This document shows, in pieces, positions 1-6,566 of a DNA stretch of 9,758 nt (positions within the stretch are counted from its first letter, which is position 1; each line of letters opens with the position of its first letter). Both the position numbers and the translations under genes were made by a program. The DNA is from Alphaproteobacteria bacterium (lineage in GTDB: Bacteria > Pseudomonadota > Alphaproteobacteria > UBA8366): positions 1-9,758 of the forward strand of contig JASLSL010000126.1 in assembly GCA_030743445.1 (NCBI GenBank), written 5' to 3'. Under the pieces are notes generated by a model that was not told the DNA's origin, searched no databases, and saw only the letters and a list, made by a program, of their open reading frames with translations.

Positions 1-1259
1 AACATGACGGTCAGTTCGCGCTCCTCGGAAGTGACCTCGGCGCCGCCTTCCCGCTTGATCAAGCGCTGTACCAGCGTGCGCGGCACGTAGATTTCGAAGG
101 ATTTGAGGCCGCCGAGCATGTCGTTGAACGAGGCCGCGAGATCGCTCACCTCCTTGATCCAGCTCGACGGGACCGGTTCGACCTCGGCGAAGGAGAGTTC
201 GCCGACCTTGGCGACGCCCTCGGTGACGCGGCGAATGGGCCGCGCGATGAGGCGACTGAGCCAGATCGCCCCCACCAGCGAGATCAAGAGAAAGACCAGC
301 CCGGCGAGGCCCGACCAGACGAGCAACCGTATCGGCGCGTTCACTTCGGCCGCGGCGCGATATGTCGCGATCGTGATCGGCACCTTTCCATAGCCTTGGA
401 GCGGCCGACGAAGAACGAAGTACCCGATGCCGTCGACCTCCAACTTGTCGATCCGGGCGCCCGGGTACGCGGACACGTCGATCAGGGTGGACGGCGCCGC
501 GGTGTCGAGTGCGGCGATCACGGCGTCCCCGATTCGATCGGCGGAAATCGCCGGCTCGGCAGCGGACCTCGGATACGACTTCGTGACGAGGCGCGGGTGG
601 GCCAACACCTTGCCATGGCCATAGAGGACGAAGGTCGTGCTGCCGAACATTTCGCTCAATTCCGCCGCCAGCCCGGAGAATTCCTTGATCGTGACGGCGG
701 CGGCGATCACGCCGATCGCCTCGCCGTTCCGTCGCAGTGGGCGCCGGTAGTTCATGAACGTGGTGTCAATCTTCGGGTTGTAGAACAGCTCGGCCCAATG
801 GCCCGATTTCCGGCTCACGGTCTCGGTCAGGGCCACCCGGTGCTGGGCGCTGCGGCCGAAGTCGGGATAGCTGATCTCATAGCGTCCGCTCGCCGCCGCG
901 CGACGAATGCGGATGGCGCGCAGTTCCATATCACCTACCACCACAGCCCCGATTTGCGGCGACGCGGCAACGGACCCGACCAACAGGTCGGCAAGGCCGC
1001 GCTTGTCGCCGAGATCATAGGCGCCGCCTTCGATCAGGCCGGCGAGATATTCGACCTGCGCCTGGACCGGATCGAGGTGGCCCCGGATGCCCTGGGCGAC
1101 CATTTCGAGGTTGCGGACCACGAGCCGTCCGCCGAGATCGGACAGAATCCTTTGGCTCGCCGTCCACTGGATGGAGAGCACCAGGCCAACGCCGAGGAGT
1201 ATCAACAGGCCGACGCTGAGCGACAGGGTCGGCAGTATTCTCAGCGATCGGGCCTTCAT
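1..1259 (-). CDS. Membrane-bound class III adenylate/guanylate cyclase, C-terminal catalytic part cut off by the window edge
   Basis: The visible part is 419 residues plus two bases of the next codon; the 3' end lies outside the window. I translated it by hand from the reverse strand. Residues about 6-27 are a hydrophobic first membrane helix. Residues about 30-310 form a periplasmic sensor region of dCache type, with a PAS-like stretch FVLYGHGKVLAHPRL near 209-224. Residues about 311-334 are a second membrane helix, followed by a HAMP linker (SRLIARPIRRVTEG). The last residues, YVPRTLVQRLI and SEERELTVM, match the lead-in to a class III cyclase domain, which normally continues as F(T/S)DI-GFT. 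Activity is therefore inferred from the linker; no catalytic metal-binding or base-recognition residue is visible. The ATG follows a GAGGGAG ribosome site about 10 bases upstream that overlaps the acpS stop, so it is probably the last cotranscribed gene. A sensor protein with another output domain is possible but less likely. Confidence 0.85.
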   Translation of the reverse strand, partial: MKARSLRILPTLSLSVGLLILLGVGLVLSIQWTASQRILSDLGGRLVVRNLEMVAQGIRGHLDPVQAQVEYLAGLIEGGAYDLGDKRGLADLLVGSVAASPQIGAVVVGDMELRAIRIRRAAASGRYEISYPDFGRSAQHRVALTETVSRKSGHWAELFYNPKIDTTFMNYRRPLRRNGEAIGVIAAAVTIKEFSGLAAELSEMFGSTTFVLYGHGKVLAHPRLVTKSYPRSAAEPAISADRIGDAVIAALDTAAPSTLIDVSAYPGARIDKLEVDGIGYFVLRRPLQGYGKVPITIATYRAAAEVNAPIRLLVWSGLAGLVFLLISLVGAIWLSRLIARPIRRVTEGVAKVGELSFAEVEPVPSSWIKEVSDLAASFNDMLGGLKSFEIYVPRTLVQRLIKREGGAEVTSEERELTVM

Positions 1260-1274
1260 ATCAGGATGGCTCCC

Positions 1275-1682
1275 TCAGGCTGCGCCCTCCGGCACCGCGG
1301 AGATGATGACCAGCGCTTGGGCCAGCGGGAAGTCATCGGTCAGGGTGATGTCGATCTGGGCCGTCATGCCGTCGGGGGTCAGTTCCTCGAGCCGCGCCTT
1401 GGCGCCGCCGGTCAGGTCCATCGTCGGCTTGCCCGAGCGCAAGTTGACTACGCCGAGATCGCGCCAGTAGACGCCGCGCCGGAAGCCGGTGCCGAGCGCC
1501 TTCGAACACGCCTCCTTGGCGGCGAAGCGCTTGGCGTAGCTCGCCGCGCGATTGGCTCGGCGGTCGGATTTCTCACGTTCCGTGGCGGTGAAGCAGCGCG
1601 CCTCGAACCGGCCGGGGAAGCGCTCCAGGGTCTTCTCGACCCGTCGGATATCGATCAGGTCGCTGCCGATGCCGATGATCAT
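1275..1682 (-). CDS. acpS: Holo-[acyl-carrier-protein] synthase AcpS
   Basis: This 135-residue protein transfers 4'-phosphopantetheine from coenzyme A to the serine of apo-ACP, activating it for fatty acid synthesis in the cytoplasm. The N-terminus MIIGIGSDLIDIRRVE is the family signature with metal-binding Asp8. FAAKEACSKALGTG at residues 53-66 carries the second metal ligand, Glu57, and the CoA-binding lysine region. The length is normal for AcpS. A longer open frame extends to 1889, but its extra 69 residues are an arginine-rich shadow of pdxJ. The chosen ATG forms an ATGA overlap with the pdxJ stop, which indicates translational coupling. The next gene starts 15 bases downstream. Confidence 0.96.
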   Translation of the reverse strand: MIIGIGSDLIDIRRVEKTLERFPGRFEARCFTATEREKSDRRANRAASYAKRFAAKEACSKALGTGFRRGVYWRDLGVVNLRSGKPTMDLTGGAKARLEELTPDGMTAQIDITLTDDFPLAQALVIISAVPEGAA

Positions 1683-2431
1683 TCGATGGCTTCCCGCGCC
1701 CCGGGCCGCGCCGCGTCCATCAGCCGCCGCATCTCGCGGACCGCGTCGCCGAGGCCGAGGAAGATCGCTTCGCCGACCAGGAAGTGGCCGATATTGAGCT
1801 CGACCACGCCCGGAATCGCCGCGACCGGCGACACGTTGTCGAAGTTGAGCCCGTGCCCGGCGTGGCATTCGAGCCCGACCTTCTCGCAATAGGCGGCGGC
1901 GGCGCGGATGCGGTCAAGCTCGCGCTCTCGTTCCGCGCCCTCGACCTCGCAATAGGTGCCGGTGTGAAGCTCGACCACCGGCGCGCCGAGCGAGACCGCG
2001 GCGTCGAGCTGCGCTTCCTCGGGATCGATGAACAGCGAGACCCGGATGCCGGCGTCGCCCAATTGGCTGACCAGCGGCTTGAGACGGTTGTGCCCGCCGA
2101 CGGCGTCGAGTCCGCCCTCGGTGGTCAGCTCCTCGCGCCGTTCGGGCACGATGCAAGCGGCGTGCGGCCCGACGCGAAGCGCGACCTCGACCATCTCCCG
2201 GGTCGCCGCCATCTCGAAGTTGAGCGGCAGGTCGATCTCGGCCTTTAGGCGCTCGATGTCGTCGTCGAGGATGTGGCGCCGATCCTCGCGAAGATGCGCG
2301 GTGATGCCGTCGGCACCGGCCTCGGCGGCGATCCTGGCCGCCCGCACCGGGTCCGGGTAGTCGGTGCCGCGCGCGTTGCGCACCGTCGCGACGTGGTCGA
2401 CGTTGACCCCGAGACGTTGATGTCGGCTCAT
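1679..2431 (-). CDS. pdxJ: Pyridoxine 5'-phosphate synthase PdxJ
   Basis: This 250-residue TIM-barrel enzyme condenses 1-deoxy-xylulose 5-phosphate with 3-amino-2-oxopropyl phosphate to form pyridoxine 5'-phosphate, the last ring-forming step of the DXP-dependent vitamin B6 pathway. Visible family features are LGVNVDHVATVRNARG (residues 7-22, including Asn10, Asp12, His13), ITAHLREDRRH (His46, Arg48, His53), NFEMA (Glu73) and CHAGHGLN (His193), which correspond to known active-site positions of E. coli PdxJ. The open frame runs 43 codons further upstream, but I chose ATG 2431 because AAGGAGGCGAGGG precedes it directly and the protein then begins as the family does. The ATG overlaps the DUF2062 stop by ATGA, and the TGA stop overlaps the acpS start. 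The pdxJ-acpS pairing is widespread in proteobacteria. Confidence 0.97.
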   Translation of the reverse strand: MSRHQRLGVNVDHVATVRNARGTDYPDPVRAARIAAEAGADGITAHLREDRRHILDDDIERLKAEIDLPLNFEMAATREMVEVALRVGPHAACIVPERREELTTEGGLDAVGGHNRLKPLVSQLGDAGIRVSLFIDPEEAQLDAAVSLGAPVVELHTGTYCEVEGAERERELDRIRAAAAYCEKVGLECHAGHGLNFDNVSPVAAIPGVVELNIGHFLVGEAIFLGLGDAVREMRRLMDAARPGAREAIE

Positions 2432-3048
2432 CCCTCGCCTCCTTCCGGCGGGCCGGTCAATCGGGCTTTCCGCGCCATCCGGCGCCGTTCCAAACGCCGG
2501 CGGCGTTGCCGCTGATAGGCCCGGACCATGCCGTTCAACGGCCAGTAGAAAGCGAACCAAGCGACGATGAACGTCGGGATCGAGCCGACCAACATCGGCC
2601 AGAACACGGGCCAGACCTGATCGATCAGGTAGGGTATATCAAGTTGCAACGCAGCTTCCATCATGCCGGCGAACAATGCGGCGAAATCGAGCTTCTGCGC
2701 GTCGCCATGGGCGGCGCCGGCGCCCATCCACATGCCGGAGTTATAGATCCACACCCAGATGAACGGGAAGGTCCAAGGATTGCCGACGGCGGTGCCGATC
2801 AGGGCGGAGACGATGTTGGCCCGGATGATCCAGGCCATGATCGCGCCGATGACGAAGTGCAGGCCGACGAAGGGCGTGAACGAAACCGCGGCGCCGCAGG
2901 CGAACCCCGCCGCGATCGCGTACGAGCTGTCCGGAATACGGGCGACCCGGTGCCAGAGGTAGCTGGTCGACCGCTTGAACCCCATCTCGGGCCAAATCGC
3001 GTTGCGAATTCGTCGGCCCGGCGACAGTGCGGTGCGGCGCTTGAACAT
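2428..3048 (-). CDS. DUF2062 domain membrane protein
   Basis: This 206-residue integral membrane protein belongs to the DUF2062 family, whose function is unknown. Family marks are FTPFVGLHF (57-65) and the signature GNPWTFP (89-95). Hydrophobic segments lie near residues 43-75, 79-110 and 146-170. The N-terminus is basic, and the C-terminal tail from about 178 to 197 is strongly arginine-rich (AYQRQRRRRLERRRMARKAR), probably cytoplasmic and perhaps binding acidic lipids or nucleic acid (inference). It starts 15 bases after the rsh stop with only a weak ribosome site (GGGGCGCCGGG), and its stop overlaps the pdxJ ATG by ATGA. Translation is probably coupled on both sides. Its place between a ppGpp enzyme and pdxJ suggests co-regulation but does not reveal its role. 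Confidence 0.9.
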   Translation of the reverse strand: MFKRRTALSPGRRIRNAIWPEMGFKRSTSYLWHRVARIPDSSYAIAAGFACGAAVSFTPFVGLHFVIGAIMAWIIRANIVSALIGTAVGNPWTFPFIWVWIYNSGMWMGAGAAHGDAQKLDFAALFAGMMEAALQLDIPYLIDQVWPVFWPMLVGSIPTFIVAWFAFYWPLNGMVRAYQRQRRRRLERRRMARKARLTGPPEGGEG

Positions 3049-3063
3049 CGTCCCGGCGCCCCG

Positions 3064-5208
3064 TCAGCCGCGCGCGCGCTCCACCGCGTTGATCACCGAT
3101 GTGGCGCGCAACGCGGCGATGATGTTGGTGAGTTGCTTGATGTCGGCGACCTCGATATCGATCTGCATCTCGAAGAAGTCTTCCGAACGATTGGTGATCT
3201 TGAGGTTCGAGATGTTGCCGCCGTCGCGGCCGATCACCGTCGAAAGCGTGCCGAGGCTGCCAGGCTCGTTGGCGAGAATGACGTGGATTCGCGCGACGTG
3301 CATCCTGGGGTAGCGCGGATCCGCCTCCCACGAGACGTCGAGCCATTGCTCGGGCATGTCGGCGAAACTTTCCAGCGCGTCGCAATCGATGGTGTGGATC
3401 GTAACCCCCTTGCCGGTCGAGACGATGCCGACGATGCGGTCGCCGGGCAACGGATGGCAGCAACTGGCGAAGTGCACCGCCATGCCGGGAATGAGCCCGG
3501 TGATCGGCACCGCGTGATCGGTCTCGCCCTTGCCCTGGCGCGCCTCGGCGATCGACACCACCTTCTGCTGGCGCTCCTTGTCCTTGACCCCGGGATAGAC
3601 CGCTGCCAGCACGTCGCGCCCGGTCAGTCGCGCCGAACCGACCGCGGCGTAAAGCTCGTCCGGCGACCCGAGGCCGAACTTCTTCAACACGCCCAGGATC
3701 GCCTTGCGGGTCAGCTCATAGGCGTTGCGGCGGAAGGTCTTCTCGACGATCTCGCGTCCGAGGTTGGCGTACTGCTCGGCCTCCTGGCTGCGGACGAAGC
3801 GGCGGATGCAGGCCCGCGCCTTGCCGGTGACGACGAAGCTCTCCCAGGTCGGCGACGGGGTCTGCGCCTTCGAGGTGCTGATCTCGACCTGGTTGCCATT
3901 GCGAAGACGGGTGCGCAGCGGCATCAGCCGGCCGTTGATCTTGGCCGCGACACAGGTGTTGCCGATATCGGTGTGCACCGCGTAGGCGAAATCGACCGGC
4001 GTGGCGCCCTGCGGCAGGGCATAGAGATCGCCTTTCGGCGAGAAGCAGAACACTTGGTCGATGAACATCTCGAGCTTGGTGTGCTCGAGGAATTCCTCGG
4101 GCCCGGCGGTGTGCTCCAGGATCTCCAAGAGCTCGCGTAGCCAACGGTATTCCGTGCCCTCGGTCGGCCTGGTTTCCTGCTTGTACTGCCAGTGGGCGGC
4201 GACGCCAAGTTCGGCGATCTCGTGCATCTCGCGGTTTCGGATTTGGACTTCGATGCGCTGGTTCTCGGGTCCCATCACCCCGGTGTGGAGCGAACGGTAG
4301 CCGTTCGGCTTGGCGATCGAGATGTAATCCTTGAACCGCCCCGGTATCACGCGGTAGCGGCCGTGGATGATGCCGAGCGCGCGGTAGCAATCCTCGACCG
4401 AGTCGACGACGACCCTGAACGCCATGATGTCGGAGAGCTGCTCGAAGACGATGTTTTGGCGCTGCATCTTGCGCCAGATCGAATATGGCGTCTTCTCGCG
4501 TCCGGAGACTTCGGCCTCCAGGCCCTCGTCGGCAAGCGTCTGGCGCAACTCGTCGAGCACCCGCCCGACAACGACGACGCCGCGCTCGCGGAGAAACTCC
4601 AGCCGGTTGACGATCGAGGCCCGGGCGTCCGGGTTGAGCTCGGCGAAGGCGAGCCCTTCGAGCTCTTCCTTCCAGTCGCGAATACCGATGCGTTCGGCGA
4701 GCGGCGCGTAGATGTCCATGGTCTCGCGGGCGATCGCGCGGCGCTTTTCGTCGTCCTCGATGTAGCCCAGCGTGCGCATGTTGTGCAGCCGGTCGGCCAG
4801 TTTGACCAGCAGCACGCGGATGTCCTCCGACATCGCCAGCAGCAGCTTGCGGAAGTTCTCCGCCTGACGGCTCTCGTCACCCTGCAGCTCGAGCCGCGAT
4901 AGCTTGGTGACGCCGTCGACGAGGCGGGAAATCTCGGGCCCGAACAGCTCCTCGATGTCCTCGAGGGTCGCGATCGTGTCCTCGACCGTGTCGTGCAGTA
5001 GGCCGGTGACGATCGAAGCGGTATCGAGCTTCTTGTCGGACAGGATGCCGGCGACTTCAACCGGATGCGAGAAATAGGAATCGCCGGAGGCGCGTTGTTG
5101 ACTGCCGTGCGCCTTCATCGAGAACACGTAAGCCCGGTTCAGGGCGTCTTCATCCGCGCCCGGATCGTACCCCCTGACGAGTTCGACAAGTTGGTATTGG
5201 CGCATCAT
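3064..5208 (-). CDS. rsh: Bifunctional (p)ppGpp synthetase/hydrolase, Rel/SpoT homolog
   Basis: This 714-residue enzyme makes and degrades the alarmone (p)ppGpp, the signal of the stringent response. The N-terminal hydrolase domain has the HD metal site: His48 in YFSHPVEV, His72-Asp73 and Glu76-Asp77 in HDTVEDT, and Asp139 in LADRLHNM. The synthetase domain follows, with Arg237 and Lys239 before PYSIWRKM, Asp260 in LSDIMAFR, the RFKD motif at 291-294, and Glu320 in EVQIR. The basic RxKD form of that motif is typical of bifunctional enzymes, whereas RelA-only proteins have an acidic form. A TGS domain follows at about 385-446, then a conserved helical/zinc-finger-like section (ASCCHPLPGDRIVG, 581-594), and a C-terminal ACT domain from about 638. 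All key residues are present, so both activities are expected. Two ATG codons are adjacent (5208 and 5205); GGAG lies 9 bases before the first. Confidence 0.97.
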   Translation of the reverse strand: MMRQYQLVELVRGYDPGADEDALNRAYVFSMKAHGSQQRASGDSYFSHPVEVAGILSDKKLDTASIVTGLLHDTVEDTIATLEDIEELFGPEISRLVDGVTKLSRLELQGDESRQAENFRKLLLAMSEDIRVLLVKLADRLHNMRTLGYIEDDEKRRAIARETMDIYAPLAERIGIRDWKEELEGLAFAELNPDARASIVNRLEFLRERGVVVVGRVLDELRQTLADEGLEAEVSGREKTPYSIWRKMQRQNIVFEQLSDIMAFRVVVDSVEDCYRALGIIHGRYRVIPGRFKDYISIAKPNGYRSLHTGVMGPENQRIEVQIRNREMHEIAELGVAAHWQYKQETRPTEGTEYRWLRELLEILEHTAGPEEFLEHTKLEMFIDQVFCFSPKGDLYALPQGATPVDFAYAVHTDIGNTCVAAKINGRLMPLRTRLRNGNQVEISTSKAQTPSPTWESFVVTGKARACIRRFVRSQEAEQYANLGREIVEKTFRRNAYELTRKAILGVLKKFGLGSPDELYAAVGSARLTGRDVLAAVYPGVKDKERQQKVVSIAEARQGKGETDHAVPITGLIPGMAVHFASCCHPLPGDRIVGIVSTGKGVTIHTIDCDALESFADMPEQWLDVSWEADPRYPRMHVARIHVILANEPGSLGTLSTVIGRDGGNISNLKITNRSEDFFEMQIDIEVADIKQLTNIIAALRATSVINAVERARG

Positions 5209-5230
5209 GCCGCATCACTCCGCGGCCATG

Positions 5231-5260
5231 GTGGCGCGGCGCCTAGGGAATTGGCGCCAC
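5231..5260. other. Small inverted repeat between rpoZ and rsh
   Basis: GGCGCC at 5238-5243 and again at 5253-5258 can pair around a 9-base loop. A competing 7-base arm, GTGGCGC (5231-5237) with GCGCCAC (5254-5260), is also possible. No T-run follows on either strand, so this is not a standard terminator. It lies in the 59-base gap between rpoZ and rsh and could affect mRNA processing or partial attenuation, but chance is plausible in DNA this GC-rich. Confidence 0.3.
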
Positions 5261-5267
5261 GCTGCGG

Positions 5268-5666
5268 TCATCCCGCCCCCGGTTCCTCCACGTCTTCGTC
5301 GGATGCCTTCTCGCCCTCGCCGTCCGGCGACTTTTCCTCGTCGCTCGCCGGTGCAGCTTCTTCCGACGGCATACCCTCGCCCGCAAGCGCCGCCGCGGCG
5401 ATCATCTCCATCGCGTCCTCTTCCTCGGGCTCGTCGACTTCGACATGCTTCTGCAGGCCTTGGACGAGCTCGTCCTTGAGGTCGTCGAGGGGTATCGTCT
5501 CGTCGGCGATCTCGCGCAAGGCGACGACCGGGTTCTTGTCGTTGTCGCACTCGACGGAAATCTCCGAGCCGGCCGAAATGTCTCGGCTACGCTGGGCCGC
5601 CAGCATGACTAGCTCGAAGCGGCTCGAAACCTTTTCGACGCAATCTTCAACGGTGACGCGGGCCAT
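5268..5666 (-). CDS. rpoZ: DNA-directed RNA polymerase omega subunit
   Basis: This 132-residue protein is the omega subunit, which binds the beta' subunit, helps assemble RNA polymerase and, in proteobacteria, contributes to a ppGpp-binding site. The N-terminus MARVTVEDCVEKVSSRFELV and the following LAAQRSRDISAG are the conserved omega core, and NPVVALREIADETI (45-58) closes the fold. Residues from about 75 on form an acidic, low-complexity tail rich in Glu, Asp, Ala and Pro. This makes the protein longer than the 91-residue E. coli subunit; extended acidic tails are known in alphaproteobacteria. GAGGA lies about 8 bases before the ATG. It is the first gene of the minus-strand operon, with a promoter at 5709-5736 and rsh 59 bases downstream. 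Confidence 0.96.
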   Translation of the reverse strand: MARVTVEDCVEKVSSRFELVMLAAQRSRDISAGSEISVECDNDKNPVVALREIADETIPLDDLKDELVQGLQKHVEVDEPEEEDAMEMIAAAALAGEGMPSEEAAPASDEEKSPDGEGEKASDEDVEEPGAG

Positions 5667-5708
5667 CTTTAATCCTCGCTCCAGATCAGGGTGAGTTGCA
5701 GGGCCGTG

Positions 5709-5736
5709 AATATAGCCGCGAGCACAGGTATTTCAA
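5709..5736 (-). promoter_or_regulatory. Sigma-70 type promoter of the rpoZ-rsh operon
   Basis: Read on the minus strand, TTGAAA (complement of 5731-5736) and TATATT (complement of 5709-5714) are separated by 16 bases. Both hexamers are close to consensus. Transcription would begin near 5702, leaving a leader of roughly 36 bases before the rpoZ ATG. It is the best promoter match in the divergent region and is correctly placed to drive the whole minus-strand operon. Confidence 0.6.
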
Positions 5737-5744
5737 GGCCTTTC

Positions 5745-5756
5745 GGTTCACGAACC
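5745..5756. promoter_or_regulatory. Inverted repeat GGTTC-N2-GAACC, possible operator
   Basis: GGTTC and GAACC flank a two-base centre, giving a 12-base dyad 8 bases upstream of the rpoZ -35 hexamer. The position would suit an activator or repressor site, but no known regulator is recognised and a dyad this short can arise by chance. Confidence 0.3.
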
Positions 5757-5788
5757 CGGCCGATCTCGGCGCCTCCGCGGGCGATAAA

Positions 5789-5823
5789 TCTGGCGTTTTC
5801 TTGCGCCCTACTCTTGCGCCAGA
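5789..5823. repeat. Paired CTTGCGCC direct repeats inside a TCTGGCG/CGCCAGA dyad
   Basis: CTTGCGCC occurs at 5800-5807 and 5813-5820, a 13-base period. The outer arms TCTGGCG (5789-5795) and CGCCAGA (5817-5823) are exact inverted complements. The cluster ends seven bases before TTGACC at 5831, the candidate -35 of the NYN gene, so it may be a regulatory site for that promoter. Function is inferred from position only. Confidence 0.3.
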
Positions 5824-5830
5824 CGCGGCC

Positions 5831-5933
5831 TTGACCTAATTAAATCACAGAGGCATACGGATTTGTATTCTTTCGTACTTACTTCTTAATCGTGCCTCGA
5901 CGATATTAACGCGATTTATAAAGGATTTATTCA
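5831..5933 (+). promoter_or_regulatory. AT-rich promoter and leader of the NYN-udg pair
   Basis: The base composition changes sharply to AT-rich here. TTGACC at 5831-5836 is a good -35 candidate, but the hexamer 17 bases downstream (CATACG, 5854-5859) is a weak -10. TTGTAT (5863-5868) with TTAATC (5886-5891) is an alternative pair. The ribosome site AAGGA at 5921-5925 stands 8 bases before the ATG at 5934. That the region drives the NYN gene is likely; the exact start site is not clear. Confidence 0.4.
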
Positions 5934-6557
5934 ATGATACTGGATATTCGAGAAAACGAACGCGTTGCTCTTTTTATTGATGGCGCAAATTTGTACGCCG
6001 CCGCCCGGGCCCTCGGATTCGACATCGATTACAAACGGCTCTTGGAGCTGTTCTCCGAGAAGGGCCGCGTGGTGCGCGCGCTCTACTACACGGCCCTGAT
6101 CGAGGATCAGGAGTATTCGCCGATCCGCCCGCTGGTCGATTGGCTCGACTACAACGGTTACACCATGGTGACCAAGCCGACCAAGGAGTTCACCGACAAT
6201 TACGGCCGCCGCAAGATCAAGGGCGATATGGATATCGAGCTCGCGGTCGACATGATGGAGATGGCGAGCTTCCTCGATCACATCGCCCTGTTTTCCGGCG
6301 ACGGCGACTTCCGGCGGCTGGTCGAGATCGTGCAGCGCCGCGGTGTCAGGATCAGCGTGGTCAGCACCGTGCGCTCCTCGCCGCCGATGGCGGCCGACGA
6401 ACTGCGCCGCCAGGCCGACCATTTCATCGAGCTCGCCGACATCTCCAACGAGATCAGCCGCAGCCACGCCGACCGCCAGCACGGTCCCGACGAGGACCCC
6501 GAGGACGACGAGCCCTACGACGATTACGACGACGACCCGATGGCGCGCGAGGCCTGA
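5934..6557 (+). CDS. NYN domain protein, LabA/DUF88 family, putative metal-dependent RNase
   Basis: This 207-residue protein has the NYN fold, a PIN-like nuclease domain found in the LabA/DUF88 group. Acidic residues expected in the metal site are visible: Asp16 in FIDGANL (14-20), Asp98, Asp100 and Asp106 in KGDMDIELAVDM (96-107), and Asp123 and Asp125 in FSGDGDF (120-126). The C-terminal third continues the fold (RRGVRISVVST), then ends in a very acidic tail at 185-201 rich in Asp, Glu and Pro. Proteins of this family are predicted RNases or RNA-processing factors; substrate and partners are not known from the sequence. AAGGA precedes the ATG. The gene is divergent from rpoZ, and its TGA is followed nine bases later by the udg ATG in the same frame. 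Confidence 0.9.
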   Translation: MILDIRENERVALFIDGANLYAAARALGFDIDYKRLLELFSEKGRVVRALYYTALIEDQEYSPIRPLVDWLDYNGYTMVTKPTKEFTDNYGRRKIKGDMDIELAVDMMEMASFLDHIALFSGDGDFRRLVEIVQRRGVRISVVSTVRSSPPMAADELRRQADHFIELADISNEISRSHADRQHGPDEDPEDDEPYDDYDDDPMAREA

Positions 6558-6566
6558 CCGGCCGAC

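Noticed and set aside
396..1892. 498-codon open frame on the plus strand
   Set aside because: It lies antisense to the cyclase, acpS and part of pdxJ, is rich in Arg, Gly and Asp as expected for a high-GC shadow, and matches no family I recognise.
2506..4140. 544-codon open frame on the plus strand
   Set aside because: It is antisense to DUF2062 and rsh, whose protein motifs are unambiguous. The composition is that of a complementary-strand shadow.
5745..5756. LexA (SOS) box
   Set aside because: Alphaproteobacterial LexA sites are direct repeats of GAAC or GTTC about seven bases apart. Here GGTTC and GAACC form a close inverted repeat, so the pattern does not fit.
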